A stretch of DNA of 60,246 nucleotides, from assembly GCA_022616415.1 (NCBI GenBank), contig JAKEEU010000424.1, forward strand, positions 1 through 60,246, given 5' to 3'. This document shows, one piece after another, positions 54,338 to 60,246 of this stretch. This DNA is from Candidatus Zhuqueibacterota bacterium. GTDB taxonomy: Bacteria > Zhuqueibacterota > Zhuqueibacteria > Zhuqueibacterales > Zhuqueibacteraceae. Position numbers and translations under genes: made by a program. Numbering within the stretch: position 1 is the stretch's first letter; each line of letters starts with the position of its first letter. The notes beneath the pieces were generated by a model. That model worked only from the letters and a program-made list of their open reading frames with translations. It was not told the origin of the DNA and searched no databases.

Positions 54338-54664
54338 ATGTCAACCAATCATGATATTGAAAAACTCGTGGCCTCTATAGTTCAAGAACACTTCGATCTC
54401 GAGGAAGACCTTGATCAGATTATCTGGCTGCAAAAAGGGGCGACAAGTGAAATTCGTTTGCTGGAAGTCAATCGCAATACAGCAGCGACTGGCATGGTGG
54501 AGGTTTTTGGCTTCGCTCCATCAGCAGACGTGCCCTACCCGCTCCGTATCGCGGAAATTACTCCGGACGAATGGGAACGCGTACAAAATGGCGAAATCGT
54601 CCTTCCGGAAAATTGGTCACTTGAACATGCTGAAATATTTACTCGGGAGCACGTTTTCGCATGA
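54338..54664 (+). CDS. Hypothetical protein coupled to a HEPN-like gene
   Basis: The product has 108 residues with no signal peptide or membrane helix. The N-terminus is acidic (VQEHFDLEEDLDQIIW). The C-terminal half contains LRIAEITPDEWERVQNGEIVLPENW, a helical segment. I recognise no family. Its last 4 nt overlap the start of the HEPN-like gene (ATGA), so the two are cotranslated and probably work together, perhaps as antitoxin and toxin. Confidence 0.6.
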   Translation: MSTNHDIEKLVASIVQEHFDLEEDLDQIIWLQKGATSEIRLLEVNRNTAATGMVEVFGFAPSADVPYPLRIAEITPDEWERVQNGEIVLPENWSLEHAEIFTREHVFA

Positions 54665-55170
54665 GCCGGACGAGCGATTGGATGAATGCCTTTGTGGGCC
54701 AAGCGCGTTCTGACTGGCAAGCCTATCAACTCGTTTATCACTCGACACTCCCGCCATGTCATGCTATGCACTATCTGCAAATGGCAACTGAAAAGCTTGC
54801 AAAAGCGGCGTTGCTTGCAGGCGGCATGAAACCGGATGAACTCCGGAATAGCCATTTGGCATTTACCAAATTTCTTCGCCTCGCGTTTCGGAACCGCAAT
54901 CTTCGTCTTGAAATGGGTATGACGGGTGCACAAATCAGAGCGCATTTTGCCAGCGCATTGCCCATAGCTGATGCCATTGAACGGTTAGCTCCCGCTCTGG
55001 CAGGTGGTGGAGTAAATCCCGAATATCCTTGGGAGAGTCCCGATGGGGTTGTACATACTCCAGCAACCTTTTCGTTTGAACTGGTAGAGGGTTTAAGCAC
55101 ACCGAAAGGAGTAAACCTTCTCAAGGATATTTCACTTATGTTGAGGAATTTTGAAAAACTGTTTGGATAA
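54661..55170 (+). CDS. HEPN-like domain protein
   Basis: The protein has 169 residues, mostly helical. The segment CHAMHYLQMATEKLAKAALL fits the first core helices of HEPN domains (pattern: A-x-x-x-x-Q-x-A-x-E-K-x-x-K-A), but the RNase R-x4-6-H motif is not obvious; the best candidate is R-N-S-H (residues 61-64), which is shorter than canonical. It is coupled to the 54338 gene. Possible roles are a toxin half of a toxin-antitoxin pair or a nucleotide-binding HEPN protein. The family call is by eye. Confidence 0.5.
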   Translation: MSRTSDWMNAFVGQARSDWQAYQLVYHSTLPPCHAMHYLQMATEKLAKAALLAGGMKPDELRNSHLAFTKFLRLAFRNRNLRLEMGMTGAQIRAHFASALPIADAIERLAPALAGGGVNPEYPWESPDGVVHTPATFSFELVEGLSTPKGVNLLKDISLMLRNFEKLFG

Positions 55171-55280
55171 ATATGAAAAATTTAATTATTGAAACCGATT
55201 ATTCAAAGTGTTATATTCAAAATTGTATGACGACCTGAACATCGAAACAATCCGTTTTCGCGAAAAAGATTGAGGACGAT

Positions 55281-55343
55281 ATGAAATCCATGCAAACAAC
55301 TGCCACTGTCTCGGTTGATGGCAAGCTAACCGTTCAGCTTTAA
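55281..55343 (+). pseudogene. Truncated antitoxin N-terminus
   Basis: After GAGGA, a 20-codon frame reads MKSMQTTATVSVDGKLTVQL and stops. This equals the start of a common small antitoxin type (pattern: TATVxxDGKLTVxVPxxIxPGEHxVVLVI), cut exactly where the second strand should go on. The remaining 50 residues are absent. No toxin in its frame follows; a different pair begins at 55362. Confidence 0.45.
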
Positions 55344-55361
55344 TTATCGAAAGGCGAAAAC

Positions 55362-55607
55362 ATGGGCATTAGCGTATCAGAAGTAGTTACCCTTAGAGAG
55401 GTTATTCCTCTTGTTGACCGTCTTAGTGAAGTGGAGCGTGAGGAGCTTCGGCAATTTCTCGAAAGCAAGACTCGCATAGATTGGAAGGCAGAGTGGGAAA
55501 AAACTGTGGCACATTTTCATCAAATATTCGCCAAATTTTCCGATGAGGAAATTGAAAAGGATTTGACTAGGGCGTTAAACGAGGTTAGAAGTGGCCGAGC
55601 AGATTAA
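55362..55607 (+). CDS. Small antitoxin-like protein upstream of a PIN gene
   Basis: The protein has 81 residues, highly charged and helical (VIPLVDRLSEVEREELRQFL near 14-33, then a long acidic helix). It overlaps the PIN gene by 17 nt, as antitoxins of VapBC-type pairs do. It would bind the toxin with its C-terminal half. I cannot name the antitoxin class. Confidence 0.6.
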   Translation: MGISVSEVVTLREVIPLVDRLSEVEREELRQFLESKTRIDWKAEWEKTVAHFHQIFAKFSDEEIEKDLTRALNEVRSGRAD

Positions 55608-55869
55608 AGTTATCCGGGTAGTCTTGGACACGAATATTTTCCTCAGATCGTTGATTCGCAAGGGAAATATTAGTGACAAGTTTGTTGATTGCTCAATTTT
55701 AGGACGTGTGCAAAATTTGGTTTCGGAGGACAATGATCTGTTGGAAGATAAGAATCTCAGAAAACAGCTTTTCGAGTATGGTGTGGAAGTGCTCAATGCC
55801 TTTGAGTTTTATCAGCAACTGCAAAGTATTCTTAGCCCCTCCAATCCCCTTCCTGATATATCAGCTTGA
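55591..55869 (+). CDS. PIN-domain toxin with an internal deletion
   Basis: The protein has 92 residues from GTG 55591, against about 135-145 for complete PIN toxins. The N-terminal strand VIRVVLDTNIFLRSLIRKG carries the first catalytic Asp and the C-terminal strand reads LVSEDNDLLEDKNLRKQLFEYGVEVLNAFEFYQ, with the late acidic residues. The middle third, which holds two helices and the second acidic residue, is missing in frame between residues 28 and 30. The toxin is therefore probably inactive, although the reading frame is intact. It is paired with the antitoxin-like gene upstream. Confidence 0.6.
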   Translation: MAEQIKVIRVVLDTNIFLRSLIRKGNISDKFVDCSILGRVQNLVSEDNDLLEDKNLRKQLFEYGVEVLNAFEFYQQLQSILSPSNPLPDISA

Positions 55870-55904
55870 AAATATAAGGAGAGCTTTCAAGGAAAAAGTG
55901 TAAC

Positions 55905-57566
55905 ATGGCAAAACCCAGTATTCTAATTCTTGACGACGAGCCGCACGTTCTCAACGCGGTCGAACGTGACTTACGACAGTATTATCGCGATGACTATCGC
56001 ATTATCAAAGCGAGTTCGGGCGCGCAGGCGTTGGAGATGGTGCGCCAGCTCAAGCAGCGCAATGCGCCCGTGGCGTTGTTTCTGGTTGACCAACGCATGC
56101 CGCAGATGAGCGGCACCGAATTTTTGGAGGCAGCGCGCCAGCTTTATCCTGACACGCGCAAGGTGCTGCTCACCGCTTATGCCGACACCGAGGCCGCCAT
56201 CGTCAGCATCAATAAAATCGGGTTGGATCATTATTTGATGAAGCCGTGGGATCCGCCGGAGCAACATCTCTATCCGGTGTTGGACGAGGTCTTGAGTGAA
56301 TGGGCCGCGACGGTGCCGGTGCCTTACGATGGCATTCGTGTCGCCGGCGCGCTCTGGTCGGCCAACAGTCATGCGGTCAAAGATTTTTTGGCGCGCAATC
56401 AAATTCCCTACCAATGGTTGGATATTGAAAAAGACTCGCAAGCCAAAGCGCTGGTAGATGCTATTAATAAGGAAAGCCATCAGTTGCCAGTGGTGTTCTT
56501 TCCGGATGGCAACGTGTTGGTCGCGCCGGATAACCGAACTTTGGCAGAGAAGGTGGGCCTGCAAACGCGCGCGACTCAACCGTTTTATGATTTGATCATC
56601 GTGGGCGCGGGACCAGCGGGTTTGGCTGCGGCGGTTTATGGCGCTTCCGAAGGTTTGCGTACGGTGATGATTGAGAAGCAGGCCACCGGCGGACAAGCGG
56701 GCACGAGCTCTCGTATTGAGAACTATTTGGGATTTCCAAATGGGTTGAGTGGCGCCGAACTGGCTCGTCGCGCCACGGCACAGGCGAAACGTCTCGGCGC
56801 AGAAATTTTGACGACGCAAGCCGTGAGCCGCGTGCGGGTCAATGATCCGTATCGCTTCGTCACGTTAACCGATGGGACCGACTTGAGTTGTCACGCGTTG
56901 CTCATTGCGACCGGCGTGTCGGTTCGCGAGCTGAAAGTGCCGGGAATCGAGGCGGTCACCGGCGCCGGGGTGTATTATGGCGCGGCGTTGACTGAAGCCG
57001 CGCATTACGCCGGTCAGCCGGTCTTTGTGGTTGGCGGTGCCAACTCCGCCGGCCAAGGCGCGATGTTTTTTTCTCGCTACGCCGGCAAAGTCACCATGCT
57101 CGTGCGTGGCAGCGGCTTGGAAGCGACGATGTCGAAATACTTGATCGATCAAATCGCCGCGACGAAAAATATTGAAGTGCTGATATACACCGAAGTGGCC
57201 GAAGTCAAAGGCAATGATCGGCTCGAAGAAATCGTGCTACGCAACAACCAAAGCGAAGAAACCCAAACGCTGTCCGCAGCCGCGCTGTTCATCTTCATCG
57301 GCGCGGCGGCGCATACGGATTTAGTGGCTGACGTGGTCGAGCGTGACGTCGCCGGTTTTATTTTAACCGGGCCGAGCTTGATGCAAGATGGCCACCGTCC
57401 CAAAGGTTGGAAACTGCAACGCGATCCCTTCTTGTTCGAGACCAGCGTGCCTGGCATCTTTGCGGCTGGCGATGTCCGGCACGGTTCGATCAAACGCGTC
57501 GCCTCGGCGGTTGGTGAAGGCGCCGTGGCGGTGTCGTTTGTTCATCAATACTTAAAAACGGTTTAG
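55905..57566 (+). CDS. Receiver-thioredoxin reductase-like fusion protein
   Basis: The protein has 553 residues in three parts. Residues 5-125 are a receiver domain (LDDEPHVLNAV, LFLVDQRMPQMSG with phospho-Asp, YLMKPWD). Residues 145-220 resemble a thioredoxin/glutaredoxin-like fold without cysteines (FLARNQIPYQWLDIEKD, LPVVFFPDGNVLV). Residues 228-550 are a thioredoxin-reductase-like FAD/NAD(P)H module: IVGAGPAGLAAAVYGASEG, TGGQAG, VVGGANSAGQGAMFFSR, GIFAAGDVR. The CxxC active site is absent; the position reads VYYGAALTEA. It could be a redox-sensing signalling output, but it cannot reduce thioredoxin in the usual way. The genes before and after are not obviously linked. Confidence 0.88.
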   Translation: MAKPSILILDDEPHVLNAVERDLRQYYRDDYRIIKASSGAQALEMVRQLKQRNAPVALFLVDQRMPQMSGTEFLEAARQLYPDTRKVLLTAYADTEAAIVSINKIGLDHYLMKPWDPPEQHLYPVLDEVLSEWAATVPVPYDGIRVAGALWSANSHAVKDFLARNQIPYQWLDIEKDSQAKALVDAINKESHQLPVVFFPDGNVLVAPDNRTLAEKVGLQTRATQPFYDLIIVGAGPAGLAAAVYGASEGLRTVMIEKQATGGQAGTSSRIENYLGFPNGLSGAELARRATAQAKRLGAEILTTQAVSRVRVNDPYRFVTLTDGTDLSCHALLIATGVSVRELKVPGIEAVTGAGVYYGAALTEAAHYAGQPVFVVGGANSAGQGAMFFSRYAGKVTMLVRGSGLEATMSKYLIDQIAATKNIEVLIYTEVAEVKGNDRLEEIVLRNNQSEETQTLSAAALFIFIGAAAHTDLVADVVERDVAGFILTGPSLMQDGHRPKGWKLQRDPFLFETSVPGIFAAGDVRHGSIKRVASAVGEGAVAVSFVHQYLKTV

Positions 57567-57667
57567 AGGTGCATCTCTCTACCTTAACTTAAAATTCACT
57601 ATTTTGAGCTTGCAGATTGACGGATTTTTCCACATATTTTTAAAAGATTTCGTAGGAGAAACAACAA

Positions 57668-58969
57668 ATGCTCACGGGAAAAACTCCCAATGTTCCGCTA
57701 AAGGATGGGAAAACGCTCACATATTTGCGGCTTCGCGGCGTCGGGCCGGCGAAAGCAATTGAATTTACGCCGGCAGAACGGATTAGCCTAATAACAGGCG
57801 ATAATGGGCTTGGCAAGACCTTTCTTCTCGAATGCGCTTGGTGGGCGCTGACCGGCCAATGGGCCGGACTTCCTGCTTACCCAAGACAGGACACCAATGC
57901 CAACGAGCCACAAATCAGCTTTCAGGTGGCGGGAGATTATGCAGACATCAGTTATGACTGGCAGACGCAAAGTTGGCCATTAACAACAGGACGCCCCACC
58001 TTTTCCGGCCTTTCGATTTATGCGCGGATAGACAGCTCGTTTGCGATATGGGATCCGGCAAAGGATTATTGGTCAGCTCAATTGGCGAAAAGAGATAACG
58101 GTGCGACACCGCGCCCTTTTGTTTTTAACAAGGATCAAGTATGGGATGGGTTGGAGGAAAAGCTCGAGGGAAAAACCCGGGTTTACATCAGCGGCTTGCT
58201 GCGTGACTGGATTATCTGGCAGAATAATCCGGAAAAGTATCCTTTTGAAATTTTCAAGAAGGTGTTGCGCCGGCTTTCCCCTCGCGACTTGGTGCTGGAG
58301 CCGGGAAACCCTGTCAGGCTTCCTTACGATGTTAGAGAAATACCTACTTTGAAACATCCGTATGGTGAGGTGCCGATTGTGTATGCGGCCGCAGGCATGC
58401 GTCGCATCGTCACTTTGGCTTATCTTATCGTTTGGGCATGGCAAGAGCACCAAACCCAATCTCATTTGATTCGCCGGGAACCGCACAAACAGATGGTGAT
58501 CTTGATCGATGAAATTGAAGCGCATCTTCATCCGCAATGGCAGCGCGTCATCCTGCCCGCGCTTTTGGAGGTCAGCGAGGAGTTAGACGTCGATTTGCAT
58601 GTGCAGTTCATGATTACGACGCATTCTCCATTAATACTCGCGTCTACCGAACCCATATTTGATGCCGGCGCAGACAAACTTTTTCATTTGGATATATCTA
58701 CAAATGAAGTACGCCTGGAAGAGTTGCCGTTTATTCGCCGTGGCGAGGTAAATTCTTGGCTTATGTCAGAGGCTTTTGGTCTGCGGCATGCTCGTTCTTT
58801 GCAAGCAGAGACCGCCATTGAAGATGCAAAATCCCTGCAACTGCAAGAGAATCCGACGGTGGAAGACATTCAAAATGTTGCGGGGCGGCTGGTTAGGTAT
58901 CTCGCGGAAGACGACGAGTTTTGGCCCCGCTGGAAATACTTTGCAGAACAGCGAGGGGTGCATCTGTGA
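57668..58969 (+). CDS. Septu PtuA-like AAA ATPase
   Basis: The protein has 433 residues and an OLD/RecF-like ABC ATPase fold. Walker A is ITGDNGLGKTFLL (near residue 44), and Walker B MVILIDEIEAHLHPQWQ (near 277) is followed by the switch histidine in MITTHSPLILAS (near 318). The insertion between them is about 200 residues. It is followed by an HNH-type gene that overlaps it by 4 nt (GTGA), the layout of Septu (PtuA-PtuB) phage-defence systems. In Septu the ATPase controls the nuclease. Identification rests on order and motifs; other ATPase-HNH pairs exist. Confidence 0.75.
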   Translation: MLTGKTPNVPLKDGKTLTYLRLRGVGPAKAIEFTPAERISLITGDNGLGKTFLLECAWWALTGQWAGLPAYPRQDTNANEPQISFQVAGDYADISYDWQTQSWPLTTGRPTFSGLSIYARIDSSFAIWDPAKDYWSAQLAKRDNGATPRPFVFNKDQVWDGLEEKLEGKTRVYISGLLRDWIIWQNNPEKYPFEIFKKVLRRLSPRDLVLEPGNPVRLPYDVREIPTLKHPYGEVPIVYAAAGMRRIVTLAYLIVWAWQEHQTQSHLIRREPHKQMVILIDEIEAHLHPQWQRVILPALLEVSEELDVDLHVQFMITTHSPLILASTEPIFDAGADKLFHLDISTNEVRLEELPFIRRGEVNSWLMSEAFGLRHARSLQAETAIEDAKSLQLQENPTVEDIQNVAGRLVRYLAEDDEFWPRWKYFAEQRGVHL

Positions 58970-59574
58970 TTCCTGTTCAAGAACAGCCTGAACCCACCGA
59001 CTTCGCACAGAAAGTTAGAAAGCCAGGAATGGCTTTCCTCCAGCAAGTCAATCACCCGACCAATTGGGAGAATCGAGAATACTGGCGGAATGCACTTCCC
59101 GCTCTTTATCAGGCGTATGCCGGCATCTGTGCGTATTCCGCACACTGGATTCCTAACGACACGGGTGTTGCTACGGTCGATCATTTCATTCCCAAATCGG
59201 AAGTTCCCCACCTTGCGTATGAGTGGAGCAATTATCGTCTCACTTCTCTGAAACTAAATGGAAGGAAAGGAAGCTATCAAGATGTTTTAGATCCGTTCAA
59301 ATTAAAGCCGAACTGGTTTACCCTGGATTTCCCCTCTCTTCTGATCAAGCCGAACCCGAAACTTTTAGCACATCAAAAAGAACAAGTCATCGCCACGATC
59401 AAACGTTTGAAATTGAATGATGACGATACCTGTGTACAAGCTCGGCAACATTGGGTTCTATTTTTCTGCGCAGGATGCTCTTTTGAGTTTTTGAAACGAC
59501 ATGCTCCTTTTATCGCCCTTGAACTGCAGCGTCAAAACTTGGTAGAAATGATTGCATCAATTATGAAGATTTGA
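58966..59574 (+). CDS. Septu PtuB-like HNH endonuclease with eroded zinc ligands
   Basis: The protein has 202 residues from GTG 58966, which overlaps the ATPase stop. The HNH pieces are VDHFIPKS (catalytic His, near 67), YEWSNYRLTS (Asn) and LNGRKGS. The flanking CxxC pairs that usually hold a structural zinc are damaged: the first reads CAYS and the second, expected just before LNGRKG, has no cysteine. The catalytic His and Asn are kept. It is probably the nuclease effector of the pair with the upstream ATPase, perhaps with a zinc-free fold, or it may be weakened. Confidence 0.7.
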   Translation: MIPVQEQPEPTDFAQKVRKPGMAFLQQVNHPTNWENREYWRNALPALYQAYAGICAYSAHWIPNDTGVATVDHFIPKSEVPHLAYEWSNYRLTSLKLNGRKGSYQDVLDPFKLKPNWFTLDFPSLLIKPNPKLLAHQKEQVIATIKRLKLNDDDTCVQARQHWVLFFCAGCSFEFLKRHAPFIALELQRQNLVEMIASIMKI

Positions 59575-59684
59575 CCTTTGCGATATGTACTTTAACACCT
59601 TACCAAAAGCAGTCCGGAGTCGAGCCGCTTTCAACCGCAGTCATGATAGACAGAACATGGCAATATTTTCAGCCTATTTGACAG

Positions 59685-60095
59685 CTACTTCACTAATGTT
59701 ATATCAGCCGTCTTACCAGTCCAGAAACCTCCACTAACTTTGAGAGTATAGCGGTCGTTGGCGTCAGGCACCTCAAAAATAAGTTTGCCCGCCGTTTGGA
59801 TATTGGGCTGACACTGTTTTAGGAAAAGAGACTTCTGACCGCTCATTTCAAGAGCAGTTGAGCCATTAGTCGAATGCTCGAATTCATGCCCTTGCGAGTT
59901 AATGAGTTTAAACATCGACCCATCAAGTGTTCGTGTTTCATTACTTACGTTCTTGATGGACAAAGAAACTATGAGATAAATCCCGTCAGCAGTTTCCTGA
60001 AAGAAATCTCCAACAGTTTTTTTGAAAGATACGTTATCAACTCGATAAACAAAATGCTCCACATTCACGACAACGCCAATCTTCGCTTGAACCAC
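59685..60095 (-). CDS. DUF4352-like protein, probably lacking its N-terminus
   Basis: The 136-residue frame has the DUF4352 (telokin-like, Ig-fold) pattern: VDNVSFKKTVGDF, YLIVSLSIKNVSNETRTLDGSMFKLI, LIFEVPDANDRYTLKV. Members are normally lipoproteins or membrane-anchored, with a signal sequence that is missing here. The frame is open without ATG for another 60 nt, up to a group II intron-like sequence at 60151, which probably interrupts the gene. The intact N-terminus may lie beyond the window. GTG 60095 is only a formal start. Confidence 0.65.
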   Translation of the reverse strand: MVQAKIGVVVNVEHFVYRVDNVSFKKTVGDFFQETADGIYLIVSLSIKNVSNETRTLDGSMFKLINSQGHEFEHSTNGSTALEMSGQKSLFLKQCQPNIQTAGKLIFEVPDANDRYTLKVSGGFWTGKTADITLVK

Positions 60096-60150
60096 TTCTG
60101 CGCTTTCCTTATTCTTTAATACGGTACGGGTTGGTGAAGCCGGGTTGTTA

Positions 60151-60246
60151 GTGCGCTAGGAAAAGCTTAATGTTTCTGGCAAGGTGAAAGTCCATGCAGG
60201 GTAAGGTCTAGCCAACCACCCTTACCGAGTCTTGCGGATGTTACGA
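60151..60246 (+). mobile_element. 5' end of a probable group II intron (continues past the window)
   Basis: From 60151 the sequence starts GTGCGCTAGG, fitting the GUGYG consensus of group II intron 5' ends. It continues with GGCAAGGTGAAAGTCC and AAGGTCTAGCCAACCACC, strings that I recognise from domain I of bacterial group II introns. Only 96 nt are inside the window, so the reverse transcriptase and the 3' end cannot be seen. It is inserted opposite to, and within, the DUF4352 reading frame. Confidence 0.6.

Overview
The window looks like chromosomal DNA of an uncultivated bacterium of the FCB group, most likely candidate phylum KSB1 or a close relative. The clues are secreted proteins that end in a YPNPF-type sorting/FlgD-like domain, an abundance of histidine kinases and Ser/Thr kinases, a two-subunit 2-oxoacid:ferredoxin oxidoreductase, and many dispersed hairpin repeats. 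This assignment is inference; no rRNA or tRNA gene was seen.

Layout. (1) 0-9.7 kb is a defence and toxin-antitoxin island on the minus strand: an Eco57I-type methyltransferase coupled to a PLD-SNF2 helicase, a 25-codon relic of a type I HsdM, a zinc-ribbon protein, a YhcG-type PD-(D/E)XK nuclease, a relic of an AbiEii toxin and a PemK/MazF toxin-antitoxin pair. (2) 9.8-25.9 kb holds secreted proteins: an 1822-aa protein of beta-sandwich modules, a short MNT-DUF433-DUF5615 toxin-antitoxin block, an outer-membrane barrel, an M1 aminopeptidase with a sorting tail and a 2052-aa multi-domain surface protein. (3) 26-36.2 kb is mostly metabolic: mobA, a cytidylate-kinase-like gene, korAB, HAD and MBL hydrolases, and pruA, with a decayed toxin-antitoxin locus. 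(4) 36.4-43.8 kb is a four-gene signalling operon behind a good sigma-70-like promoter: a membrane AAA ATPase with PEGA domains, an exported protein with a barrel-like end, a Ser/Thr kinase fused to a second AAA ATPase, and an FHA-like/class III cyclase protein. (5) 43.9-48.2 kb is housekeeping: thrB, pyrE, pyrF, ubiA and ubiX. (6) 48.3-57.6 kb mixes signalling (a hybrid histidine kinase, a REC-histidine kinase, a REC-thioredoxin-reductase-like fusion) with a type II restriction-modification pair whose nuclease gene has an in-frame stop, and several partly decayed toxin-antitoxin genes. (7) 57.7-60.2 kb has a Septu-like ATPase/HNH pair, a DUF4352 gene and, at the right edge, what looks like the 5' end of a group II intron.

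How the genes fit together. The operon at 36.4-43.8 kb is the best candidate for an undescribed system. It combines protein phosphorylation, an FHA-like phospho-reader, nucleotide-cyclase output and two related AAA modules, one of them anchored in the inner membrane with periplasmic PEGA domains next to an exported, possibly outer-membrane, partner. Its cyclase carries a charge-reversed purine-recognition pair and its kinase lacks the normal glycine-rich loop. Elsewhere the window is rich in defence genes at different stages of decay (HsdM, AbiEii, two PIN toxins, two antitoxins, a restriction enzyme), and in at least five families of palindromic repeat that sit at gene ends.
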